64,000 nt of DNA, taken from NCBI RefSeq assembly GCF_001586775.1, contig NZ_LQXS01000003.1, forward strand, positions 496,001 through 560,000. The letters run 5' to 3'. Both the position numbers and the translations under genes were made by a program. Positions within the stretch are counted from its first letter, which is position 1; each line of letters begins with the position of its first letter. Origin of the DNA: Sphingobacterium populi (lineage in GTDB: Bacteria; Bacteroidota; Bacteroidia; Sphingobacteriales; Sphingobacteriaceae). The notes under the pieces were generated by a model. It worked only from the letters and a program-made list of their open reading frames with translations. It searched no databases and was not told where the DNA came from. Of the stretch, positions 27,798 through 36,400 are shown one piece after another.

Positions 27798-28649
27798 CTA
27801 ATTCAAGTGTGACAGCATAATCTTAATAGCTTCTGGACTTTTCAATATATTATAGTGTCCAGGTGCTTCCAATATGCGAACAGTATTCATTGCATCCAAT
27901 TTCCAATTTTCGGCTAGATCCACAATGTCTTCAATAGGGATAACATCATCTTCTTTGCCATGTATAAATGTAATCTGTTTCAGGTGTTTAGGCAATGGTT
28001 TGTTGCGCCAGTTTTCGCTATCAAAATCCAAGTTGATCTTCTCTTTTACATATGTAGCTATATTTGTTGCATCTTGTACGGAGATGTTCATCGTAGTTAC
28101 ATAATCGTCAAAGATTCTTTTTAAATCTGCTGGTGCTGCTACCGCAAATAAGTGATCAACTTTGACTTTGGGAGATTCCATGACCGCCAAAATAGCAGCG
28201 GCTGCTCCTAAGGAATGTCCGATAACGATTACCTTTTCATAATCATTTAGCTGATCCAAACAGTATTTTATTACCTCCTTAAACTCGATTATATGCGTCT
28301 GTTTTCCGGTGGAAGCACCATGTGCAGGAGCATCAAAACCAATGAGACTGATATTTCGCTCCAATGCGGGTCGGATTAGGTATTTGAAGTTTTGGATACT
28401 ACCACCCCAACCATGCGCGAAAAGAATGACGGTACCAGATGTCAACTTTTTGTATAGTGTAAAATTTACCTTGTGACTGTAACCTTTTAGCTGCTCTGTA
28501 GATACATCAAACAAAGTCGCCAAGTCAGAAGGTCTGTGCTTTACTTTGGGTGGCGTTGAAAATATGGTTAGCAAATAATTGTAATACCATTTTATATTAA
28601 TAAGACGTAAAACTTTGGCAGTAAATCGAGCAATCTTGAGCTTATTCAT
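27798..28649 (-). CDS. Alpha/beta hydrolase
   Basis: 283 residues from MNKLKIARFTAKVLRLINIK (an ATG 33 nt upstream is less typical). It has the core elements of an alpha/beta hydrolase: oxyanion segment FAHGWGGS, nucleophile elbow VIGHSLGAAA, acid in GKEDDVIP, and catalytic His in APGHYNI. The first 25 residues are hydrophobic and basic, perhaps membrane-associated. Probable esterase or lipase-like activity; substrate unknown. Convergent with the AraC regulator, with 5 nt between stops. Confidence 0.88.
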   Translation of the reverse strand: MNKLKIARFTAKVLRLINIKWYYNYLLTIFSTPPKVKHRPSDLATLFDVSTEQLKGYSHKVNFTLYKKLTSGTVILFAHGWGGSIQNFKYLIRPALERNISLIGFDAPAHGASTGKQTHIIEFKEVIKYCLDQLNDYEKVIVIGHSLGAAAAILAVMESPKVKVDHLFAVAAPADLKRIFDDYVTTMNISVQDATNIATYVKEKINLDFDSENWRNKPLPKHLKQITFIHGKEDDVIPIEDIVDLAENWKLDAMNTVRILEAPGHYNILKSPEAIKIMLSHLN

Positions 28650-28776
28650 ACAGATTAATAAATGAAGTGTGGATTTTAGCAACGGTCATGCTTCCACTGT
28701 TGTGTAAATATTGGGAACATCATTTCTTATCAAGCAACAATTTAATTATTAATCGCTACCTTACCCAATTTTTTGA

Positions 28777-28929
28777 AATATTTTTTCTGGTAATGATGAG
28801 CAGTATATGATGTGGCTTCCAGAATATGATCTTACCATCGTGTTTACAGGAAGTAATTATGGTAATTGGCGTGGTAAATTGCCTTTTAACATCTTACTAA
28901 AAAATATTCTGCCCGCTTTAACAAAATAA
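28777..28929 (+). pseudogene. C-terminal remnant of a beta-lactamase-family serine hydrolase
   Basis: An in-frame segment NIFSGNDEQYMMWLPEYDLT followed by IVFTGSNYGNW, ending near NILLKNILPALTK and TAA. It matches the C-terminal strand and final helix seen in class-C beta-lactamase-like serine hydrolases (usually GGQYIFVVPELDLVVVFTGGNY-like). An upstream stop at 28774 and no start or Ser-x-x-Lys part remain, so the gene is a fragment. Another unrecognised fragment (DPANFDYTFINDKTRKLNYV..., 28932-29019) follows. The rest of 28650-29225 holds no gene. Confidence 0.6.
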
Positions 28930-29225
28930 CCGACCCTGCGAATTTCGATTATACGTTTATAAATGACAAGACGCGAAAGCTCAATTACGTTCTGCCAAGA
29001 AACAACATGTCGAAATAACTGCAACCTAATGCAGTAACATACGTAGGCAATTACTTAAATGTTTATTGCTACAGGCGCCAGCACAAAAAACGAGGAATAG
29101 TTACGAAAACATAAATAAAAGTCCTAAAATGTAAAATGCGAATACCATTAATTGTAGGTAAAATTGCATTAGATTAGTTTCAGTTATTTCTGTGGCTATC
29201 TCTACCCAAAAGGAAAAACACCGCT

Positions 29226-29594
29226 TTGAAAAAGTCTTTGGTTATTATCATTCTTTTAGCACTCACGATGCAATCTCTGTATCGCGTGCTGATGGTATTG
29301 GATTATCAGGTGCACATACCCGATTATCTGGCCAAATGTATCAACATTGATAAACCACAACTGCACTGTAACGGGCAGTGTGAATTGATGAAGCAGATTA
29401 GAGATCGGGAAGAGAAAGAAGCCCAGCAAAATATGTACAAGTACGAATACAGTTCTCTGTATTTGCACAAAGAGAAATTACTTTTGTCGTCCTGTGTAGC
29501 GGTAAGTTTTTGTCATGGTTACTTTCCTATTCCTATCACCCCAGGGCTACTATCTCAGGAAAGTGATCCAGTGTTTCGCCCGCCAATTGCATGA
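29226..29594 (+). CDS. Small membrane-anchored protein with a CNGxC metal-like motif
   Basis: 122 residues from a TTG start: an N-terminal hydrophobic helix (KKSLVIIILLALTMQSLYRVL), then KCINIDKPQLHCNGQCELMK with three Cys in a C-x9-C-x3-C pattern, and a second Cys pair near the C-terminus (SSCVAVSFCHGY). Short proteins with a KPxLxCNGxCxL motif are common in Bacteroidota next to copper or cytochrome genes; I know no function. It heads the MbnP/peroxidase cluster, but 272 nt separate it from the next gene, so it may be a separate transcript. Metal binding is inference. Confidence 0.7.
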   Translation: MKKSLVIIILLALTMQSLYRVLMVLDYQVHIPDYLAKCINIDKPQLHCNGQCELMKQIRDREEKEAQQNMYKYEYSSLYLHKEKLLLSSCVAVSFCHGYFPIPITPGLLSQESDPVFRPPIA

Positions 29595-29866
29595 CGCCTC
29601 TCGTCATTGCTTAGTTCATGTTTTGGCTAACGCCAATCAATCTTTCATTTACATTTTTTAGAAAGGCATTTCTTGAATGTCGTTATCCAGTAGCAGCTTG
29701 CAAGGCAAACTCTATTTGTAGTCCACTTATTGTAGGGGAGATCAGATAGTTTTATGCCATGATAATTATGCTGTCGCAAAGGCGTGATGACCATTCTATT
29801 GCCTCATCCAATTCTATACACAACATCTAGCGTTTAAAGCTAGTTTTTAAAACACAATAATTAATC

Positions 29867-30712
29867 ATGAAAAAATATACCATTTTTGCAACTCTTTTGA
29901 TTACGCTTCTAGTCGGATGCACCAAAACTGAAATCCAAGAAGTAGGTGCGGACCAAGGAAATACGTTGCAAGTGCGCTTTGATAATCAGTATGGCAATCA
30001 GGATTTCGAACTCAAAAAGAGATATGCTTATCAAGCTTCAAATCAAAGTGTTGAAGCCGATTTCGAGATTGCCTTTGATCGTTTGCGTTATTGGGTGAGC
30101 AATGTGAAGCTTATCAGTAGCACGGGAGAAGAATTCGCGGTTCCTGAAGCTTATTATTTGATCGAAGAAACTGGGGAAGTAGTGGTTCAGCATTTGGTCA
30201 CGAGCAATATTTATCCTGCGACGAAAAGAGACGAAATCACGATAAAAAACATTCCATCTGGAACCTATACAGGATTGAAATTCTCAATTGGTGTCGATCC
30301 GGAATATAACGACAACATCACGTTAACTGCTGGCGAACTAGGTCTGTTAAAAGGAATGGGTTTTTCAGATGGTTGGATGTGGTTTACTAGTTACATCTTC
30401 CAGAAGTTAGACGCGCAGATGTATGTAGGTACAGAGACGAAAAGCCTCCGTTGGGATTCCGGGTCAAATGCGCTATACGACGGCGCGGAGAAAACCGTAA
30501 ACTTTGCGAATGCGATCACACTTGATCATTCTAAGGGCGTTAAAGTTGATTTTAAAGTCGATATACAGCAATTACTATCTACTACTACTACCAATCCTTG
30601 GGTAGACAATGTCATATCACAATCCAGACCGGATATGATGGTTCAGTTTAGAGATGCCTTGCTGCAAAAAGCAATCGTGCTGGGCGATGTTACGAATAGC
30701 AGCACGAACTAA
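29867..30712 (+). CDS. MbnP-like lipoprotein, first copy (divergent)
   Basis: 281 residues; lipobox LVGC with Cys18. The beta-rich body has FDRLRYWVSNVKLISSTGEEF, GTYTGLKFSIGVDPEYND and SDGWMWFTSYIFQKL (Trp170, Trp172), which match the MbnP family. MbnP is the periplasmic partner of the dihaem enzyme MbnH; in known cases a Trp becomes kynurenine and a Cu(I) site forms. Here the usual C-terminal MF-x-H-D-H tail found in the second copy is absent and the Trp motif is altered, so metal binding may differ. The next gene, a dihaem peroxidase, starts 37 nt later. Confidence 0.85.
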   Translation: MKKYTIFATLLITLLVGCTKTEIQEVGADQGNTLQVRFDNQYGNQDFELKKRYAYQASNQSVEADFEIAFDRLRYWVSNVKLISSTGEEFAVPEAYYLIEETGEVVVQHLVTSNIYPATKRDEITIKNIPSGTYTGLKFSIGVDPEYNDNITLTAGELGLLKGMGFSDGWMWFTSYIFQKLDAQMYVGTETKSLRWDSGSNALYDGAEKTVNFANAITLDHSKGVKVDFKVDIQQLLSTTTTNPWVDNVISQSRPDMMVQFRDALLQKAIVLGDVTNSSTN

Positions 30713-30749
30713 ACGGATGACAACTGCAGTCGATAAACTCCGAGAAATA

Positions 30750-31832
30750 ATGAGGATACTAATCGGTGTCGTATTGTTCTTTGCGCAGGTTTCTTGCGCA
30801 AAGGATGATGCCTATTTACGCGATGTGGAAGAATATGGCAATAGGCCATTTGAATTCAAAGTACCAGCATATTTTCCAGAACCGACTGTAATGCCGAGCA
30901 ATCCACTTACCGAGGCCGGTGTAGCTTTGGGCCGTCAATTATTTTACGAACCGCTGCTCTCTGGCAACAAGAAGGTATCCTGTGCAACCTGTCATCATCA
31001 GGATAAAGCCTTTGCCGATGGTTTGGTATTATCGAATACGGGCATGTCAGGAAAGTCGTTGGAGCGCCATTCGCCAGTACTATTTAATTTGGCCTGGACA
31101 GGTAACGATTCTGGCTTCTTTTGGGATGGCGGCGCCAAGAATCTGGAATCGCAGGTTCTTGCGCCGCTAACGCATCCCGACGAGATGAATATTTATTTTC
31201 CAGAGATGGTGGATCGTTTGGCGGCTATTCCAGAATACGTGCGCTTGTTTGAGCGGGCATTTCACGAAGTGCCCACCTACACGGGCGTGGCCAAAGCGAT
31301 TGCCCAATTTCAGCGTTCGATCGTTTCGGCAAATTCGCCTTATGATCGGTATCGACGTGGTGAAGATCGTACGGCCCTTGGAGAGAGTGCTTTGCGTGGA
31401 TTGGCTTTAGTACGACAGAAATGCGGCAGCTGCCACGCAGGCGAGCTGTTTACGGATAATGAATTTCATAACAATGGCTTGGACGCTAGTTTTACGAATG
31501 ATGCGCACGAAGAGCTTTATTACGGCCGGTTCCGCATCACACGAAATCCGGCAGATATGGGCGCTTTCAAAACGCCTTCATTGCGCAACGTGATGGTAAG
31601 TGCACCGTATATGCACGATGGGCGTCTTGCCGAGATCGGCGACGTATTCAATCACTATCGCTACGGAGTACAGGCAGGCGCAACTACTGATCGTAGACTC
31701 TATCAGCCCGATGGCCGAATAGGAATACCGATTAGCGATGAAGAAGTGCGCGATATGATGACATTTTTACATAGCCTGACGGATGAATCTTTTTTACATA
31801 ATGCATCATATTCAAATCCTACTAATAAATAA
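30750..31832 (+). CDS. MauG/cytochrome c peroxidase-type dihaem lipoprotein, first copy
   Basis: 360 residues from MRILIGVVLFFAQVSCAKDD, a lipoprotein signal with Cys16. Two haem c sites: CATCH (Cys78-His82) and CGSCH (Cys225-His229). Further family segments are FFWDGGAKNLESQVLAPL and FKTPSLRNVMVSAPYMHDGR. Bacterial peroxidases reduce H2O2, while MauG and MbnH use the same fold to oxidise Trp residues of a partner protein. Pairing with MbnP favours the latter. Earlier in-frame starts (30654, 30717) overlap or abut the previous gene and lack a signal; I chose the Met just before the hydrophobic core. Confidence 0.9.
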   Translation: MRILIGVVLFFAQVSCAKDDAYLRDVEEYGNRPFEFKVPAYFPEPTVMPSNPLTEAGVALGRQLFYEPLLSGNKKVSCATCHHQDKAFADGLVLSNTGMSGKSLERHSPVLFNLAWTGNDSGFFWDGGAKNLESQVLAPLTHPDEMNIYFPEMVDRLAAIPEYVRLFERAFHEVPTYTGVAKAIAQFQRSIVSANSPYDRYRRGEDRTALGESALRGLALVRQKCGSCHAGELFTDNEFHNNGLDASFTNDAHEELYYGRFRITRNPADMGAFKTPSLRNVMVSAPYMHDGRLAEIGDVFNHYRYGVQAGATTDRRLYQPDGRIGIPISDEEVRDMMTFLHSLTDESFLHNASYSNPTNK

Positions 31833-31840
31833 CAATCATA

Positions 31841-32707
31841 ATGATAAACCCTAAAATATACTTCATGGTAGGCCTGTTTGGCTTACTATTTTTCCTGTCT
31901 TGTGGCAAAGATCCTGACATCATAGATGAAAGCAAGATGGCCGATTTTTCAATAGAATTTGATCATATCGTTGGCGAAGATCGATTTTTCATTGATCCCA
32001 ATTATGTGTATCGCAATAATAGTGGCGAGCAGTTTACTATTCGCGAGCTAAAATATTATATCAGTAATATCAAGCTCTTTCGTACCAATGGGTCAGAGTA
32101 TGCTGTACCAGCCGAAGAAAGCTACTTCCTTATTAATGGCGAGGATCGCAATACCCGATTTACAAAAGTACGCGTGCCCGAAGGAGATTACAATCGTGTA
32201 CAATTCATGATCGGTGTAGATCGCGAGCGCAATATGATGACGCCCGAACACCGAACTGGCGTATTATCATTCAATCCAAATGAAGGGCATTCGGGTATGT
32301 TCTGGACGTGGAGTCAAGGATATATTTTCTTTAAACTCGAAGGCAACAGTCCGGTGGTATCGATTCAGCAAGATCCTACCGGAAACCAGCAGTTCAAGTA
32401 TCATATCGGTGGCTTCGGATATCCTTTCGACGATCCAGAAGCAATGGACAATATCAAGACAGTGACAGTTGATCTTACGCAAGCATCTGGCGACCACATA
32501 GCGTATGTGCGCGATGGTCTACGTAGTAACGTACACCTTACGGTAGATATCATGAAAGTATTTAACGGGCCAAATGCAATCAAGCTCAGTGAGAGTGCTA
32601 ACGTAATGTTCAATAAAGAAGAAAGTGGCAAAATTGCCGATAATTATGCGACCATGTTTACTCATGATCATACGGAGAATTTTGTACGTAGCGAATCAGA
32701 ATTGTAA
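31841..32707 (+). CDS. MbnP-like lipoprotein, second copy (canonical)
   Basis: 288 residues; lipobox FLSC with Cys21. It aligns with the first copy (FTIRELKYYISNIKLFRTNG; YNRVQFMIGVDRERN) but has the fuller motif GHSGMFWTWSQGYIFFKLEG (His150, Trp155, Trp157) and the C-terminal MFTHDHTEN (His275, His277). These His and Trp residues are the kind used for the copper/kynurenine site in characterised MbnP. It starts 8 nt after the peroxidase stop and 20 nt before the next peroxidase, so the four genes form one operon. Confidence 0.9.
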   Translation: MINPKIYFMVGLFGLLFFLSCGKDPDIIDESKMADFSIEFDHIVGEDRFFIDPNYVYRNNSGEQFTIRELKYYISNIKLFRTNGSEYAVPAEESYFLINGEDRNTRFTKVRVPEGDYNRVQFMIGVDRERNMMTPEHRTGVLSFNPNEGHSGMFWTWSQGYIFFKLEGNSPVVSIQQDPTGNQQFKYHIGGFGYPFDDPEAMDNIKTVTVDLTQASGDHIAYVRDGLRSNVHLTVDIMKVFNGPNAIKLSESANVMFNKEESGKIADNYATMFTHDHTENFVRSESEL

Positions 32708-32727
32708 TAACAAAAAGGCGCATTAGC

Positions 32728-33795
32728 ATGAAAAAAATAGGAGTGATGCTGATACTGTGTGCAGCCATCTGGGCATGCAAGAAAGGCACAGACCTTATAG
32801 AAGACAACGAGGTTTTTGTTGGCTTCGTGCAACCGAGCAATTTCCCTGAACCAGCATATGATTTTACACGTAATCCGATTACCAAAGAAGGATTTGAGCT
32901 CGGGCGAAAACTGTTTTACGAGCCGCGGCTATCGCGCAACAATAGCATAGCTTGTGGTAGCTGTCACATCCAATCTGCCGCTTTTACACATCATGGCCAT
33001 GACGTGAGTCATGGCATCGACGATCGGCTCGGTACACGTAATCCGATGCCCATCATGAATATGGCTTGGCACAAAGAGTTTTTTTGGGATGGCGGAGCCT
33101 ATCATTTGGATCTGGCGCCTATCAATGCCATTCATAGTGAGGTAGAAATGGACGAAACATTGCCCAATGTATTAATCAAGTTGCGCGCAAGGCCAGAATA
33201 CCGAGCCCTATTCAAGAAAGCATTTGGCACGGATGAAATTACCGATGAGTATTTTTTGAAAGCGCTTTCGCAATTTATGTTGCTGGCAACGAGTGCCAAC
33301 TCGAAATATGATAAAGTGATGCGAGCAGAAGATGGTGCCACATTCACCACAGCAGAGAAGAATGGTTATCTATTATTTCAAAAGCAGTGTGCGAGCTGCC
33401 ATAGTGAGCCACTGTTTACCGATTTGAGTTATCGCAATAATGGTATCCGGCCTAATCGTAGTGACGATCACGGTCGTGCTACAGTAACGGCTAATGATAA
33501 AGATATGTACAAATTCAAGGTGCCGAGTTTACGTAATCTGTCATATACGGCACCTTACACGCACGATGGTCGCTATTTGAGCGTCAGTCGGATGCTAGAT
33601 CATTATCGATTCGATGTATCTGACCTACCGACGCTCGATCCGATATTTAAGCGGGCAGATGGCACGTTTGGTATCCCGATGACCGACGCCGAAAAATCAG
33701 ATCTCTTGGCTTTCTTAAAAACATTGGAAGATCCGACCTTTCTAAGCAATTCATTATTGTCCGAGCCGTTCGGTTCCGAATTTATTGTCAATTAA
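32728..33795 (+). CDS. MauG/cytochrome c peroxidase-type dihaem lipoprotein, second copy
   Basis: 355 residues; lipobox IWAC with Cys17. Haem c motifs are CGSCH (76-80) and CASCH (221-225). A His-rich loop THHGHDVSHGIDDR follows the first haem. Other shared blocks are FFWDGGAYHLDLAP and FKVPSLRNLSYTAPYTHDGR (the first copy has APYMHDGR). Probably the dedicated partner of the second MbnP-like protein. The 3' end overlaps nothing if the next gene starts at 33815. Confidence 0.9.
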   Translation: MKKIGVMLILCAAIWACKKGTDLIEDNEVFVGFVQPSNFPEPAYDFTRNPITKEGFELGRKLFYEPRLSRNNSIACGSCHIQSAAFTHHGHDVSHGIDDRLGTRNPMPIMNMAWHKEFFWDGGAYHLDLAPINAIHSEVEMDETLPNVLIKLRARPEYRALFKKAFGTDEITDEYFLKALSQFMLLATSANSKYDKVMRAEDGATFTTAEKNGYLLFQKQCASCHSEPLFTDLSYRNNGIRPNRSDDHGRATVTANDKDMYKFKVPSLRNLSYTAPYTHDGRYLSVSRMLDHYRFDVSDLPTLDPIFKRADGTFGIPMTDAEKSDLLAFLKTLEDPTFLSNSLLSEPFGSEFIVN

Positions 33796-33814
33796 ATATA
33801 ACATAAAATCTACC

Positions 33815-34774
33815 ATGAATATTTTTAAAAAATTAGGCGCACTTACTGGTTTCTTGTTGTTTGCCACGATGGTACCACAGGCCAACGCCTGTGATGTGTG
33901 TGGGAGCGGAGTTGGAAGCTATTATTTGGGCATTTTGCCAAATTTTAATAAGCGCTTTGTTGGATTGCGTTATCAGCAAAACCGTATCCAAACGCATTTG
34001 GGTCCGACGGGAAATCGTACGGTAAACACGGCTGATGAGCAATACCAAACCATGGAACTCTGGGGAGCTTGGAATTTTGGTGAACGCTGGCGCGTAATGG
34101 CCATAGTTCCATATAGCTTCAATCGCCGCACAATTGGTACGGGAGCACAATGGGCAGAAAGCGGCACTAAAGATGGTCTAGGCGATATCGTCGCCATGGG
34201 CCATTATAAGCTGTTTGACGATATGCACACTACAAGTAACAACACCTTGTTGATGCAATCTTTATGGATTGGTGGCGGTGTGAAAGTGCCGAGCGGAACA
34301 TATGATCCCAGCGAACAATCTAAAGTGGGCGCCGGGGCGGCAAATACTTTTCAGCTTGGTACAGCTAGTACAGATTTTATGATCAATGCCGCTTACGATC
34401 TGCGATTAATGGATGCCGGTGTGAATATCAATACCACGTATAAAATAAATACTGAAAATAAGCATGGATACCGATATGCTAATAAAATTGCGATCAACGG
34501 ATTATTGTACTACAAACTTAATGTAAAAGACAAATTACGACTATCGCCCAACCTCGGAGTCTTGTATGAAAGCCAATCCAAGGATGTACTCGATAATAGA
34601 TTCGATGTAGCTACCTCGGGCGGTCATTCTACCATAGGAATCGTCGGTGTCGAAATAAATGCAGGAAAAATATCTGTCGGTGGAAACTTCCAACGACCAT
34701 TCAGTCAAGAGTTGGCTGATGGTCGTATACTGGCGGGGAACCGCGTCATGACACACGTGTCATTTTCATTTTAG
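33815..34774 (+). CDS. Outer-membrane beta-barrel protein with mature N-terminal CDVC
   Basis: 319 residues from MNIFKKLGALTGFLLFATMV, a Sec signal (cleavage about ...QANA). The mature protein begins CDVCGSGVGSYYLGILPNF, a CxxC at Cys26/Cys29 placed right at the N-terminus. The rest is alternating amphipathic strands ending in Phe (THVSFSF), the mark of a BAM-inserted barrel, in the transporter-like size class. It starts 19 nt after the second peroxidase, so it belongs to the operon. Role in metal passage or sensing is inferred only from context. Confidence 0.8.
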   Translation: MNIFKKLGALTGFLLFATMVPQANACDVCGSGVGSYYLGILPNFNKRFVGLRYQQNRIQTHLGPTGNRTVNTADEQYQTMELWGAWNFGERWRVMAIVPYSFNRRTIGTGAQWAESGTKDGLGDIVAMGHYKLFDDMHTTSNNTLLMQSLWIGGGVKVPSGTYDPSEQSKVGAGAANTFQLGTASTDFMINAAYDLRLMDAGVNINTTYKINTENKHGYRYANKIAINGLLYYKLNVKDKLRLSPNLGVLYESQSKDVLDNRFDVATSGGHSTIGIVGVEINAGKISVGGNFQRPFSQELADGRILAGNRVMTHVSFSF

Positions 34775-34826
34775 ATCATTTTTTTGGCATAATGAATAGG
34801 GAAGAGCTCACTAGTTTTTTGAAGTA

Positions 34827-35456
34827 CTAGCAAGCCATACTCATCAAATCTGTGAGCTCGCGTTGATTAACTACACCTAATTTATTGTAGATTCTATTTT
34901 TGTACGTAGAGACGGTCGATGGTTTGATCGCTAATAGTCTTGCAATTTCGATCAAAGGGACACCATTGCGCAAGAATGCTAGCACAGAACGCTCTCGTTC
35001 AGAAAATTTTTCAATGAGCCACTTGCCTGTTGCCTGATCTGGATAATTAACAGACTTACTATTGGATTTGCCAACAGGAGCAGAAGAATGAGAGACGCCT
35101 TGTGTAAATCTCAATATTACTGTCTTAAAATGGTCAAGAGATGACCGAATATTAATAAAGTCATCAGCTCCAGCCTCTATCAAGCGGCTAGCAAATACCC
35201 TTTCGGTGTACGTAGAAATTAATAATATTCTAACCGTGGGTTTGATACTTTTAAATTTCGAAATAGCTGCTATCGAATGATCTCCACACATATCGGTGTT
35301 TAAAATCAACATGTCGATATCTTCAGTTCGAAGTATATGACAAACGTAATGATGACTATTGGCTTCAAAAGCATGAATCTCCGGGACGATACTTTTTGCA
35401 AGGTTAATGGTTCCAAACCGAACGACTCCTTGGCTATCTGCAAATAGAATGTTCAT
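34827..35456 (-). CDS. LuxR-type regulator with degenerate receiver domain
   Basis: 209 residues, homologous over its whole length to the regulator at 5370. The receiver lacks the key residues: only one acidic residue at the N-terminal pair (FADSQ), Asn53 where Asp should be phosphorylated (ILNTD; an Asp follows at 55), and Ile103 instead of the conserved Lys. The HTH is intact (FSERERSVLAFLRNGVPLIE; STVSTYKNRIYNKL). It probably binds DNA without phosphorylation. Convergent with the MbnP operon; control of that operon is possible but unproven. Confidence 0.88.
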   Translation of the reverse strand: MNILFADSQGVVRFGTINLAKSIVPEIHAFEANSHHYVCHILRTEDIDMLILNTDMCGDHSIAAISKFKSIKPTVRILLISTYTERVFASRLIEAGADDFINIRSSLDHFKTVILRFTQGVSHSSAPVGKSNSKSVNYPDQATGKWLIEKFSERERSVLAFLRNGVPLIEIARLLAIKPSTVSTYKNRIYNKLGVVNQRELTDLMSMAC

Positions 35457-36400
35457 AGTGATGTTGGTTAAGTTTTCTTGATGTATTTTCTTCAGCTTCT
35501 ATCAATTTTCTAGTAACATTTGTGCAAGTAGAAAGGGATTCGAACTATAGAATTCATCTTAAAACACATTTTGTAATTGTAGGTTAGTTAAACTTATTTG
35601 ATGAATGATTATTTTGTCTAAGCTTCAGCAATCTATGTTGTTTCTTGAAAATGATAATTAAGCCAGTCTGCATTGATACCTAAACTTAAGCTAAGTAGTA
35701 CGACAAATAGTCGAAAGCTATCAAAGGTCTGTCAGGTTTCGGGAAAATGAATCTGAATCTCATGATTAAGAACTTGACCAAGTGTACTTGGCTTTTGATT
35801 GTAATAATTCATCGTTTTAGCCCTTAGAATTTAACTCTTGTTAATAATTTCATAATGTTGGAATAACTTTTTTTTAAAACTTATTCCTGTAGTGAAGAAT
35901 AATTGAGCCTGGCTCTCTGCACATAGGAGTTGCACGACTTAATCTGCAATACATCAATTTTTTACACATTTTCACATCGGGCGTTATGGATTGAATATAA
36001 CGTCTCATAGGTATGATGTTAGCTTGTTTTTCTTATGTAATATTACTACGTTTAAGACAGTTGTTTGTAGTTTCGATATCGTATAATTTCAATTTGTAGA
36101 CAAAATACTACAAATTTACTCAGCAATTTAAATAAACTAGTATTATCTCCAATCCAACATATTGGCTATAGTTGAACTTTATGCGGTTTAATGGCTGATA
36201 CAAGCCTATTTGGCAAGTTTTAATGATTATACCGGCTAAAAAAAATGGGATACAGATACCCGCCATCGTGCGAGTCGTCTTGTAATTTTTTAGCTACAAA
36301 GTTTCTGCTCCAATTTTGCGTGATGATAGTATAAGTTGGTTTTTAGTGGGGTGCTTACCGCAGACAACAATCTAACTACTAAAGATCGTTCTACTATACC
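35457..36400. other. 944-nt AT-rich stretch without recognisable genes
   Basis: Both strands were read. Only short random-looking frames occur (the longest is 48 codons on the minus strand, 36120-36266, with no homology I can see). No tRNA, strong terminator or clear inverted repeat was found. Several T/A-rich runs could be promoters. It separates a degenerate-receiver regulator from the export operon and may carry decayed genes or an unannotated small RNA. Confidence 0.5.

Noticed and set aside
36120..36266. 48-codon minus-strand ORF (starts MAGICIPFFLAGIIIK) downstream of the TolC gene
   Set aside because: Short, no recognisable domain or start signal, composition typical of random AT-rich DNA; too little to call a gene or an export substrate.
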